From assembly GCA_019454875.1 (NCBI GenBank), contig JACFNL010000033.1, positions 1 through 32,199 on the forward strand: a stretch of 32,199 bases of DNA, read 5' to 3'. Below, in pieces: positions 8,335 through 16,136 of the stretch (position 1 is its first letter; each line of letters starts with the position of its first letter). Source of the stretch: Candidatus Cloacimonadota bacterium (lineage in GTDB: Bacteria; Muiribacteriota; UBA6191). The position numbers were made by a program, and so were the translations under genes. The notes below the pieces were generated by a model that worked only from the letters and a program-made list of their open reading frames with translations, made no database searches and was not told the DNA's origin.

Positions 8335-9630
8335 TCAGGCTGCCTTTTGCATAAGAATTCGTTTCAAGCCAGCCTGAATATCAAGTAACAGTTTTTCAAA
8401 CTTTGTTTCATCTCTTTGTAAAACTGTCATGCGAAATCCCTGTAAACTGCCTCCAAAGGTACTTAAGGGTACCAGACAAATTCCAGTCTCTACCAGAAGC
8501 CAGAGGCAAAAACGGGTATCATGGGATGCATTGATCCAGTTCTTCTCCAAAATAGCATTCATTTGAGAATCAAAAGGTGGCTTATCTGCATAACAGGCAG
8601 GAATGGATGGAATCAAGACGCTGGTGTAGAATGCGGCCCTGGCTTTAATTACCTGTACCCCCAAAACCTTTTGAAGCACAATCTGTACCTGATGCTGCCG
8701 TGAGGAATAAAAACGGTTTGATTCCTCAAACCAGGGCTTAAGCCGCAAATCAGAAAACAGCTTTGGAATCACAAGCTGGGGTAATGTTGTGGCACAGACC
8801 TCAAGCATCTTCTTTTTCTCAAGCACATTCTGAAGCTCACAAAGCTCCCCACTGAACTGGCAGTTTAAAAACTCCATCCAGCCACATCGTGCCCCAGGCC
8901 AGGGCAGATTCTTGGAAATACCTTTCAGAAGAATTGAAGGCAGATTCCCGGCTACGGCCTGCCAGGAAACAAATTCCTGGGGCTCAAAAACATGTTCTCT
9001 GTAGATCTCATCACTTATCACGATCAGGGAATACTTTTTGGCAATCTCAGCCAGACCCTGCATGGTACTTAAACTCATCAGTGTACCCAATGGATTAGAG
9101 GGCTGCAAAAGCAGTAACAACCTGATTTCAGGATGAAGTTTCAGTTTTTTCTCCAGCTCATCCAGATTGATTTGCCAGTCATGAGCATTATCCAGTCCAT
9201 ACGAAATACAGGCCTTATCACAGCGCAACGCTTCCAAAGTGGAATAACTAGGGTACCCGGGCTCAGGTACAATCATACGAATCTCTGGAGACAACACAGA
9301 CATTAAAGATGCAATTGCATCCCCTAAACCATTAAAAAACAGTATGTCCTTAGCCTGAATGGAAGGCCCTGATTCCAGATTATGCAATCCCGCCAGAAAT
9401 TCCCTTGTATGTTCCACTCCTCGGGTAGGACAATATCCCGTGGCCTCAGGCAGTGTGTCCCGAATGACATCAAGCATCCAGTTTGGCATTGTATGTCCCC
9501 TGGACACAGGATCCCCAATGTTTTCCCAACGGATGGGCACAGATACATAGGGGCTGATAGAATTGGCAATATCTACAATTTCACGGATTGGATAGGCATA
9601 GTCTTTGGCGGTATGATGTGTTAAGGGCAT
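8335..9630 (-). CDS. Class I/II pyridoxal-phosphate aminotransferase (AlaA-like)
   Basis: This 431-residue fold-type I aminotransferase resembles the AlaA/YfbQ and aspartate-aminotransferase group. Visible family features are TGYCPTRGVEHTRE near the N-terminus, the PLP-binding PSNPLGT asparagine, SDEIYREHVF with the Asp and Tyr that contact the cofactor, the Schiff-base lysine K240 in GISKNLPWPGARCGW, and a late substrate-binding Arg region (GFRMTVL). It probably transfers amino groups between glutamate or alanine and 2-oxo acids, but specificity cannot be read. The ATG at 9630 follows the chemoreceptor stop by 6 nt with AGGT upstream, so the two may be co-transcribed. Its stop is separated from the convergent permease stop by a single base, leaving no room for an intergenic terminator. 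Confidence 0.88.
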   Translation of the reverse strand: MPLTHHTAKDYAYPIREIVDIANSISPYVSVPIRWENIGDPVSRGHTMPNWMLDVIRDTLPEATGYCPTRGVEHTREFLAGLHNLESGPSIQAKDILFFNGLGDAIASLMSVLSPEIRMIVPEPGYPSYSTLEALRCDKACISYGLDNAHDWQINLDELEKKLKLHPEIRLLLLLQPSNPLGTLMSLSTMQGLAEIAKKYSLIVISDEIYREHVFEPQEFVSWQAVAGNLPSILLKGISKNLPWPGARCGWMEFLNCQFSGELCELQNVLEKKKMLEVCATTLPQLVIPKLFSDLRLKPWFEESNRFYSSRQHQVQIVLQKVLGVQVIKARAAFYTSVLIPSIPACYADKPPFDSQMNAILEKNWINASHDTRFCLWLLVETGICLVPLSTFGGSLQGFRMTVLQRDETKFEKLLLDIQAGLKRILMQKAA

Positions 9631-9636
9631 ACATAC

Positions 9637-11451
9637 CTATCGGTCTCCGTATACAAGTTGGGTTAGCTCAAGAACCTGTTCTCCAATTTTTTCACCTGTA
9701 TCCTGGGTCTCCTGGGCCGCACTGGCAGCTTCCTCAGAACTTGCAGAATTTTCCTGAATCGTCAAAGACAGTTCAGCAATGGCCGAATTGACCTGCTCCA
9801 CACCAAGGGCCTGTTCCTCTGAGGATTGGGCAATCTGATCAATAATCTTTGCCATGTTCTGGCTTTGGGTACGGGTTTTATCAAACCGGCTTCGGGTTCC
9901 CTGCACCAGATCCACCCCGGATTGAACTTCCCTGGCCAATGCACTTAACTGCTCCTGGGAATCCTTGGCTGATTGTGAGGCCCTTTGAGCAAGATTGCGC
10001 ACCTCATCGGCAACCACCGCAAAACCTGCTCCCACTTCACCGGCCCTTGCAGCTTCCACTGCCGCATTCAAAGCCAGCAAATTGGTCTGAAAAGCAATCT
10101 CTTCAATGGAATGAATGATATGTCCTGCCTGTTTTGCCCCATTTCTGATGGCATCCATAGCTTGAATGGTTTCCTGCATACTCTGGTAGGATTGATCAAT
10201 ACTCACCAAAGAATCCTCGGTTTCCTGCTTCAGTTCCTGGGCAGCCTCACTATTTCGCTTTATGGTGCTGGCCAGCTGATTCATAGTCGCTGAGGTCTGT
10301 TCTACGGCGGCTGCCTGCTCACTGTTTCTCTGGGCCAGCTCCTGACTGGTGGAACTTACCTGGGATGAGGCATGGGAAAGAAGCTCCACCCCGGTTTTTA
10401 ACTCAATTGTAGCTGCCTGAATTCTTGAAGTCAGATAAGAAGAAACATAGGTACCTAAAAGGAGGGCCACCAAAAAACAGCCAATGGCTCCAAAAAGCAC
10501 CTGATTCACCAGATTCCTGCTGGAGGTTTCCACATGCAAAAGATCAGCATGGGCCAATTCCTCATTTAATTTTAACAGTTCCGAAAACAAACCCGTGGTT
10601 TTTTCTTCCAGGGGAGCCAAGACATCTTTTTGATATCTGGATAGATCCTCAAACATAGCCTCTGCTTTGATAATCTCATCCCTTAGCCCCTCAAAACCAA
10701 TAAATACCCCAGAGGCTGCCTTGGAAACCTCAGACATCAGGTGGATGGACTCCGTATTTCTGCCCATAATTCTTAATGCCTTGACTCTTCCGATTGAGGA
10801 GTGAAACCCGTTGTGATGTTCCCGCATTTCATTCAACAAGGAGACCAGCCGAGGATTGGTGGGCTTAAAATTTATAAGGTACTTTCCAAAATTGCAGGCC
10901 GTAGGATCATCACCACCCTGGTATTCCACTCCACTCTGTAACATGGCATACAGGCGATTCATGCCCTGGTAGTGATCCCCAATAAATTGTTCTATATCCC
11001 TTCGTAAGGCCGTAGGATTAGGAATTTCCATCCCATCCAGACCAATAGACTTCTGTAAAAACTCCCTTTCACTATTTTCCCATAGTTTGAGTGCGTTTTT
11101 ACCATCCTGCCAGAGGATGTTCTCAGCCTGTGAAAATCTCAGGCCTTCTATGGCCTGAATTTTTGGAGCTGTCACGCGCTTGAGTTCATCCAGAAGTTTA
11201 TAAATCCTTTGTTTTTCAGCGATACTCTGCCCAGGGCGTAAAAGCAGGGACTGTGCTTCTCTCATCTGCAACAGATCCTGATTAATCCCGTGCAAAAGCT
11301 CCGATTTTGCCATGCGGTTATCTACCAGATCCTGAATGATAACTCTTTGAGACATTTGGCTATAAACAGCCAAAGCCCCAATCAAAAGGGTAAATACAGA
11401 AACAAATAGAAACCCCAGAACCAGTCGCAATTTTAATGACAATTTATTCAT
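9637..11451 (-). CDS. Methyl-accepting chemotaxis protein with periplasmic CZB-like motif
   Basis: The 604-residue chemoreceptor has TM1 at about 9-30, a helical periplasmic domain at about 31-312, TM2 at about 313-338 and a cytoplasmic signalling domain. The receptor hairpin tip ([20 protein letters not shown], then [20 protein letters not shown]) at about 447-490 would bind CheA and CheW. In the periplasmic part, C186 in ACNFGKYL, H160, H212/H213 and H217 (REHHNGFH) match the Cys/His pattern of the zinc-binding CZB domain, which is normally cytoplasmic. After TM2 no recognisable HAMP domain is seen. The chain passes directly into a coiled coil rich in Gln and Ser. There is no C-terminal CheR/CheB-tethering pentapeptide. 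No clear SD precedes the ATG at 11451. The ligand is unknown, and zinc or an oxidant is a guess from the motif. Confidence 0.93.
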   Translation of the reverse strand: MNKLSLKLRLVLGFLFVSVFTLLIGALAVYSQMSQRVIIQDLVDNRMAKSELLHGINQDLLQMREAQSLLLRPGQSIAEKQRIYKLLDELKRVTAPKIQAIEGLRFSQAENILWQDGKNALKLWENSEREFLQKSIGLDGMEIPNPTALRRDIEQFIGDHYQGMNRLYAMLQSGVEYQGGDDPTACNFGKYLINFKPTNPRLVSLLNEMREHHNGFHSSIGRVKALRIMGRNTESIHLMSEVSKAASGVFIGFEGLRDEIIKAEAMFEDLSRYQKDVLAPLEEKTTGLFSELLKLNEELAHADLLHVETSSRNLVNQVLFGAIGCFLVALLLGTYVSSYLTSRIQAATIELKTGVELLSHASSQVSSTSQELAQRNSEQAAAVEQTSATMNQLASTIKRNSEAAQELKQETEDSLVSIDQSYQSMQETIQAMDAIRNGAKQAGHIIHSIEEIAFQTNLLALNAAVEAARAGEVGAGFAVVADEVRNLAQRASQSAKDSQEQLSALAREVQSGVDLVQGTRSRFDKTRTQSQNMAKIIDQIAQSSEEQALGVEQVNSAIAELSLTIQENSASSEEAASAAQETQDTGEKIGEQVLELTQLVYGDR

Positions 11452-11490
11452 GGTGTCTTATTTACCATATTTTTTGAATCCTCACAATCT

Positions 11491-11498
11491 GTTATGCT
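11491..11498 (+). promoter_or_regulatory. Extended -10 promoter candidate for scoA
   Basis: TG-T-TATGCT is an extended -10 (TGn plus hexamer at 11493-11498). No convincing -35 lies upstream. The predicted transcript would start near 11505, leaving a leader of about 34 nt that contains the AAGGAG site at 11527-11532. The upstream in-frame ATG at 11494 lies inside this element, which argues against it as the gene start. Confidence 0.4.
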
Positions 11499-11538
11499 AA
11501 CCTCTCACACAATGGAACAATCCAAAAAGGAGAATGGC

Positions 11539-12240
11539 ATGGCAAAAATCTTAGGTTCCAGCAAGGAGGCTGTCCGGCTGGTTCAGGATGGAATGACCAT
11601 TATGGTAGGTGGATTTGGGGTCTGTGGTTTTCCGGAAAATCTGGTTCACGCTCTCGCAGATCAGGGCAGCAAAGATCTGGTTCTGATATCAAATAATGGG
11701 ACTGTAGACGGGTTTGGTAATGGAAGACTTATTGCCAACAAACAAATCAAAAAACTGTATGCATCCTATATTGGTGAGAATAAGGCCCTGGAGGAACAAT
11801 TCATCAAAGGTGAATTAGCTGTCGAGCTAGTGCCCCAGGGTACCCTGGCCGAGAGAATCCGGGCTGGTGGTGCAGGTATACCGGCATTTTTTACCCCCAC
11901 TGGTTATGGAACTTTGGTCGCTGAAGGCAAAGAAACCAGAATCTTTGATGGAAAGGGTTATGTTCTGGAAACCGCTTTCAAGGCTGATGTCAGTATTATC
12001 AATGCCTACAAAGCAGATACCATGGGCAATCTGATCTACAGAAGCACAGCCCGAAATTTCAACCCCATGATGGCCACTGCTGGTAAAATTACCATTGTGG
12101 AAGTGGAAGAAATTGTAGAACCTGGTGATTTGAATCCTGAAGAAGTTGTGACCCCCTGTATCTATGTGAACTATATTGTCAAAGGAGAGCACTATGAGCG
12201 ACGCATTGAAAAAAGAACGAATCGCCAGGCGAATCGCTAA
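11539..12240 (+). CDS. scoA: 3-oxoacid CoA-transferase subunit A
   Basis: ScoA is the alpha subunit of succinyl-CoA:3-oxoacid CoA-transferase, which activates acetoacetate to acetoacetyl-CoA using succinyl-CoA. The 233-residue product shows the family signature GGFGVCGFPENL near residue 22-33, then SNNGTVDGFG, ANKQIKKLYASYIGEN, ELVPQGTLAERIRAGGAGIP, KADTMGNLIYRSTARNFNP and the terminal RRIEKRT. These match ScoA rather than the shorter AtoD pattern. The ATG at 11539 is set by AAGGAG 6 nt upstream, and ATGs at 11494 and 11512 have no such site. The last 47 nt overlap scoB in another frame. The thiolase at the left end of the window could act on the same acetoacetyl-CoA. Confidence 0.95.
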   Translation: MAKILGSSKEAVRLVQDGMTIMVGGFGVCGFPENLVHALADQGSKDLVLISNNGTVDGFGNGRLIANKQIKKLYASYIGENKALEEQFIKGELAVELVPQGTLAERIRAGGAGIPAFFTPTGYGTLVAEGKETRIFDGKGYVLETAFKADVSIINAYKADTMGNLIYRSTARNFNPMMATAGKITIVEVEEIVEPGDLNPEEVVTPCIYVNYIVKGEHYERRIEKRTNRQANR

Positions 12241-12856
12241 GGAGCTCAGGGACGGGTATTTTGTAAACCTTGGTATCGGGATTCCTACCATGGTTGCCAA
12301 TTACATTCCCGAGGGAATTTCCGTGATTCTGCAATCAGAGAACGGGCTTTTAGGCATAGGACCATATCCCCTGCCCGGCGAGGAACACTGTGATCTTATC
12401 AATGCTGGCAAAGAAACCGTTACCGCTATTGCGGGAGCCTCTTTTTTCTCCTCATCAGACTCCTTTGCCATGATTCGTGGTGGTCACATCAATGCTACCA
12501 TTCTTGGAGCAATGGAAGTTTCTGAAACCGGAGATATAGCCAATTACCTGATTCCCGGAAAGCTAGTCAAAGGAATGGGTGGGGCCATGGATCTGGTGGC
12601 AGCATCAAACAATGTAATTGTAGCCATGATGCACACGGATAAACATGGCAATTCCAAGGTTTTGCCAAAATGTAGCCTGCCTCTTACCGGAACCTCCTGT
12701 GTCAAAAAAATTGTCAGTGATATTGCAGTTATGGATGTGACTGATGAGGGACTGTTACTTTTGGAAACGGCCGAGGGTGTTTCTATTGATGATGTCATCA
12801 AGGCAACCGCCGCCAAACTGAAAGTGGCAGATAACTGTCAGGAATCTGCTTTCTAA
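12194..12856 (+). CDS. scoB: 3-oxoacid CoA-transferase subunit B
   Basis: This 220-residue beta subunit completes the Sco enzyme. The catalytic glutamate that forms the CoA thioester is E49 in SENGLLGIGPYP. Other family landmarks are VNLGIGIPTMVANYIP, DLINAGKETVT, MIRGGHINATILGAMEV, GKLVKGMGGAMDLV and GNSKVLPKCSLPLTG. The start is ATG 12194, with AAAGGAGAG ending about 6 nt upstream. An in-frame ATG at 12176 has no SD. The start lies 47 nt inside scoA, so the two subunits are translationally linked, consistent with equal subunit supply. The stop is only 6 nt from the GTG of the next gene, so the glycan gene downstream may share the transcript. Confidence 0.95.
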   Translation: MSDALKKERIARRIAKELRDGYFVNLGIGIPTMVANYIPEGISVILQSENGLLGIGPYPLPGEEHCDLINAGKETVTAIAGASFFSSSDSFAMIRGGHINATILGAMEVSETGDIANYLIPGKLVKGMGGAMDLVAASNNVIVAMMHTDKHGNSKVLPKCSLPLTGTSCVKKIVSDIAVMDVTDEGLLLLETAEGVSIDDVIKATAAKLKVADNCQESAF

Positions 12857-12864
12857 AAAAATCT

Positions 12865-14643
12865 GTGGCAATCTCTATACTTATCTATCTCAAGAGCTTG
12901 TTTCTGGTCTGGTTCTGGCTGGAAACAAGCCCTTATCTTTTTAGGGTTTTCTCCCGATTTGCTTTGGTTTCAAGATTGCAGCAGCAAGGCACTCTGGATT
13001 GCCTGATCCTTTATGCCATTCTTTGTTATTTTATTGAAACCGAGTCAGTCAACCAGTGGATCCACCTGATTTTCCCCCCATTTTTAATCCTGGATTTATT
13101 GATTAAGGATAGAAGTGTCAAGCTTCATGTGTTTTTCTGGTTGGAAATTCTGGTTTTAGGCATGCTTGTCTCATTTGGATTAAACATCGGATTTATCACA
13201 AATCCCGATGGAGGCCTATATTTTTTGGAGCAGTATGCCTACCTACTGAGTTTTTTCTGGCTTTTGTTTTTGGTATCACTACTTAATCTCTGCAACTTTT
13301 TAGATGGTCTTCTTTTAGGTATTGTCTCGGTTATCTGCCATACATTCCTTTTTGCCATATTTACACAACCCTCGTTAAATGAAGGTGCAATTCCCTTTGC
13401 CCTTACCCTCTGCCCTGCCTGTTTTTTGTTCTGGGTCTTTACTATGCTTGGAGAAAAAAAGGGGCTGGCATCCCCGGTTTTATCTTCAACCATTGCCATT
13501 CTTGTGGGTGCTCTTTCTGTTGTGGCTACCTCAAAAAAGGTGGCCCTTCTCTCCCTGGGAATGACCATGGGATTGTTTATAGTGCCTATTCTATTTTTTG
13601 CCTTCCTTATCTTTTATACACATATTCAATATAAATTCGGCTCTAAAAACCTTGCCGATAAACCCCAGGCCCTCTGGAGATTCACAACCACATCGGTCAA
13701 TGTATTTGTGGTGCTAGCCAGCCTGTGCCTTAACTTCATTCTGGTCTGTGCCATGATTATGGAAAACCTTTTATGGTTTGTGGCCCTTTGTATTTTTGCC
13801 TGCATCATGTTTTTAAAACTGGCCAAACGCATATTTATCAAAAAACGCATTCGTTACCGTGATATCTTTTTCACAAGCCAGGATCATATTAGCCTTTTTG
13901 GAATCCGTATCTTTCGCGGGCACAGAAACCGGGCCGTAGAAATGATGAGAACCATACTGGCAAGTCCATTTACGGCTGTACACCATGTTGTAACCCCAGA
14001 TGCCCTCTGTCTGTTTCGTGCCACGCAGGAACCATCCTTTAAGGCCATTTTGCAAAAAGCCTATATTGCAATTCCTGATGGAGCCGGGGTTCTCTGGACT
14101 TCAATCTTCTTAAAGGAACGACCCATTCTTGAAAGAATTCCCGGAGTGGAATTTGTGCATGATCTTTTAAATCTAAGCCACACATCTGGTCATAAGGTAT
14201 TTTTACTTGGGGCCCGGGAAGATGTTTTAGAGGCAGCCATTCAGAAACTATATGAAAGACATCCACAAATGAAACTCGCGGGACACAGAAACGGGTATTT
14301 TTCTGAGGCCGAAGAAGAAGACATAATTTCACAGATCAACCAGTCAGGGGCAGAGATTTTACTGGTTGCCATGGGAGTTCCCCGTCAGGAACAGTTTATT
14401 GACAGAAACCGCCACCTTCTCAAGGTTAAAATTGTCATGGGAATTGGGGGTTCCCTAGATGTTTTGTCCGGCAGATTAAGAAGATGTCCCAAAGTCATTC
14501 AAGATTACGGTTTTGAGTGGCTTTATCGTACGATCCGCGAACCATGGAGGATTAGCCGGGTTTATGCACTGCCGATGTATATCGTAACAGTACTTAAAGA
14601 AAAACTGAGTCTGGGTGATGCCCAGGAAAAAGAAGACCCCTGA
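12865..14643 (+). CDS. Fusion of degenerate WecA/TagO-like membrane domain with WecG/TagA/CpsF (GT26) glycosyltransferase
   Basis: The 592-residue protein has two parts. Residues 1-330 are polytopic and align by eye with polyprenyl-phosphate HexNAc-1-P transferases (WecA/TagO/MraY): an ILDLLIKD segment where DDxxxL is expected, GLNIGFITNPDGG (105-117), NLCNFLDGLLLG (141-152) for NxxNxxDGxDGL, and VPILFFAFLIF (about 240) for VPILDTxxVI. The second Asp of the DD motif, the GDxGS motif, the PILD Asp and the His-rich loop are missing, so this half is probably inactive. Residues about 345-575 are an intact GT26 domain: TPDALCLF, IPDGAGVLW with the proposed catalytic Asp, ERIPGVEF, AMGVPRQEQF, and a C-terminal EWLYRTIREPWR. 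It would add a second sugar to an undecaprenyl-linked sugar at the inner membrane. The start is GTG at 12865 with no visible SD, so the exact start is uncertain. Confidence 0.85.
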   Translation: MAISILIYLKSLFLVWFWLETSPYLFRVFSRFALVSRLQQQGTLDCLILYAILCYFIETESVNQWIHLIFPPFLILDLLIKDRSVKLHVFFWLEILVLGMLVSFGLNIGFITNPDGGLYFLEQYAYLLSFFWLLFLVSLLNLCNFLDGLLLGIVSVICHTFLFAIFTQPSLNEGAIPFALTLCPACFLFWVFTMLGEKKGLASPVLSSTIAILVGALSVVATSKKVALLSLGMTMGLFIVPILFFAFLIFYTHIQYKFGSKNLADKPQALWRFTTTSVNVFVVLASLCLNFILVCAMIMENLLWFVALCIFACIMFLKLAKRIFIKKRIRYRDIFFTSQDHISLFGIRIFRGHRNRAVEMMRTILASPFTAVHHVVTPDALCLFRATQEPSFKAILQKAYIAIPDGAGVLWTSIFLKERPILERIPGVEFVHDLLNLSHTSGHKVFLLGAREDVLEAAIQKLYERHPQMKLAGHRNGYFSEAEEEDIISQINQSGAEILLVAMGVPRQEQFIDRNRHLLKVKIVMGIGGSLDVLSGRLRRCPKVIQDYGFEWLYRTIREPWRISRVYALPMYIVTVLKEKLSLGDAQEKEDP

Positions 14644-15965
14644 TGCCACACTTGCACAAGATATGGAAGATACTCATCCTCTGTATTCTGTGCCGGCAGA
14701 TTCCTGCCCAGACCACACTCAATTTTACCCATGAAGACATGGTACTGGTTCATCTATTCCAAAAGCAGATTGATAATAGCCTTCTGTTTATAAAAAACCG
14801 ACAACGATCGGATGGCTCTTATATTTATGACTATGTCCCCTTTGCCAACCGGCAGATTACAACGGGGGTACTAGTACGGCAAGCCGGGGTGATGCTTGGC
14901 CTTGCCATGGCCTATGATGGGCAGAATGAAGCTGTAAAGCAGGGTATCATCAAGACCATGAGTTACTTTCGCTCCCGTTCTACAACCTACACATTAAGAG
15001 ATCAGAACCTGAGAATTCTGGCCGACTCCCACGAAGCATACACTGGCGCAATCTGTCTTTATCTTGCAGGGGCTCTATGGCTTGAATGGAAGTATCCAGG
15101 ACAGTTTTTAGTCAGGGATCAGTTTCACCTGGATCTCTTAAATACTTTGAATTTTTACTTCAACTTCAGAAATGGATTGCCGGATCTGATCAATACCAGA
15201 GAAACCTATGTAGAAAAAATTAATCGTGATGCAGAAGTTTATGCCACTGCCCAGTACTTTCTGGTTCAAACCCTGTTTCACCTGACCTTTCAAAGACCTC
15301 ACCCCCACCCGGCTCTTGATGAGTTAGTCTCCCTTTATGAAAGAGATTTGACCCCTTTTGAAGTGATTCATATATACCACTGGATGACACTGATCTATTA
15401 CCTGCAAATGGAATGGAATAATCCCACCATGAAACAAAGAATTCTTGTAATGAGAGACAGACACCTGGCACAGTTTCGTGCCCGCCATCAGGGAAAGACC
15501 CTCAATTCAAGAAACAATACCTGCTCCATAGCCGAAGCCGAAGCCTATGATCTTTTACTGAAACAGAAAGAAGGCACCTTAAATCGTCAGGAGCTCTACC
15601 ATTTAACAGCCCATCTGAGGCATCTTGGTAATTTTCAGCTCAGTGAAAACTCCCTGCGAAAAACCGTGGATAAATCTGGTAAGGAATCGATTCTTGGGAT
15701 CACCGACCCAAAATTGGCTAACGGGGGTTTTTATCACTACATAGGCGAGGAAATGCATTCCCGCATTGACTTTACTAGACATTGTCTTAGTGCCTATGTC
15801 ACACACAAACAGATTGTGGACAATATTTTTATGGATAAAAGAACCTTAAACTCCTATCTGAGACAACAGGAAATTTTAGATGCCATAGCAGAAATGAACC
15901 GAATCGAACAGGAAAAACCTACCAAAATGCACAGGGTTCAAATCAAGGAAGTTAAGCTGTACTAA
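14643..15965 (+). CDS. Secreted helical (alpha/alpha-toroid-like) protein, function unknown
   Basis: This 440-residue protein has a signal peptide (IWKILILCILCRQIPAQ, cleavage near PAQ-TT) and a mature region rich in amphipathic helices and aromatic residues. RSDGSYIYDY, RQAGVMLGLAMAYDG, DSHEAYTGAICLYLAGALW and late GGFYHYIGEE with FTRHCLSAYV resemble the repeated helix pairs of alpha/alpha toroids such as glucuronyl C5-epimerase, prenyltransferase or N-acylglucosamine epimerase folds. I cannot assign a family. The ATG overlaps the stop of the GT26 fusion by 1 nt (TGATG), so its translation is coupled. That suggests periplasmic modification, export or lysis of the same glycan. Its stop lies in the T-tract side of the tRNA-Asn terminator. 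Confidence 0.72.
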   Translation: MPHLHKIWKILILCILCRQIPAQTTLNFTHEDMVLVHLFQKQIDNSLLFIKNRQRSDGSYIYDYVPFANRQITTGVLVRQAGVMLGLAMAYDGQNEAVKQGIIKTMSYFRSRSTTYTLRDQNLRILADSHEAYTGAICLYLAGALWLEWKYPGQFLVRDQFHLDLLNTLNFYFNFRNGLPDLINTRETYVEKINRDAEVYATAQYFLVQTLFHLTFQRPHPHPALDELVSLYERDLTPFEVIHIYHWMTLIYYLQMEWNNPTMKQRILVMRDRHLAQFRARHQGKTLNSRNNTCSIAEAEAYDLLLKQKEGTLNRQELYHLTAHLRHLGNFQLSENSLRKTVDKSGKESILGITDPKLANGGFYHYIGEEMHSRIDFTRHCLSAYVTHKQIVDNIFMDKRTLNSYLRQQEILDAIAEMNRIEQEKPTKMHRVQIKEVKLY

Positions 15966-16004
15966 AAAAATAAAAGCCGTCTTCCAGAAACTGGAACAGA
16001 CGGC
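15961..16004 (-). terminator. Intrinsic terminator of tRNA-Asn
   Basis: GCCGTCT (15976-15982) pairs with AGACGGC (15998-16004). An inner TCCAG-AAA-CTGGA helix is flush on one side and has a 2-nt bulge on the other. On the minus strand the hairpin is followed by TTTTATTTTTTTAG, so it terminates the tRNA transcript 9 nt after the mature 3' end. The T-tract overlaps the stop of the plus-strand gene ending at 15965. Confidence 0.88.
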
Positions 16005-16012
16005 CTAAAAAG

Positions 16013-16085
16013 CTCCCCGAGCAGGACTCGAACCTACGACAAATCGGTTAACAGCCGATTGCTCTACCAACTGAGCTATCAGGGA
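16013..16085 (-). tRNA. tRNA-Asn (GTT)
   Basis: The minus strand folds into a complete 73-nt tRNA. The acceptor stem TCCCTGA pairs with TCGGGGA (one G-T pair) with discriminator G. The D arm is GCTCAGTTGGTAGAGC, the anticodon arm ATCGG-CTGTTAA-CCGAT has GTT at 16050-16052, and the T arm contains GGTTCGAGTCC. CCA is not encoded. It stands alone between two protein genes, with its own promoter and terminator. No duplicated 3' end that would mark an integrated element was seen nearby. Confidence 0.97.
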
Positions 16086-16096
16086 TCAACACCAAA

Positions 16097-16125
16097 ATAT
16101 TAGCATAATCCCCTGCTTCTGGCAA
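16097..16125 (-). promoter_or_regulatory. Sigma-70-type promoter for tRNA-Asn
   Basis: On the minus strand TTGCCA (16120-16125) and TAATAT (16097-16102) are separated by exactly 17 nt. The predicted start is about 5 nt before the mature tRNA 5' end. The match to consensus and the position make this one of the clearest promoters in the window. Confidence 0.75.
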
Positions 16126-16136
16126 CCAAAAATCAG

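Noticed and set aside
11452..11490. Sigma-28-type motility promoter before the chemoreceptor
   Set aside because: No TAAA/CGATA-like pair with proper spacing could be found.
11827..12300. 157-codon open frame antisense to scoA/scoB
   Set aside because: It is a shadow of the strongly conserved ScoA and ScoB reading frames and has no ribosome site or recognisable product.
16013..16085. tRNA-Asn as an integration site for a mobile island including the TerB-like and pRiA4b genes
   Set aside because: No integrase gene and no direct repeat of the tRNA 3' end were found within the window.
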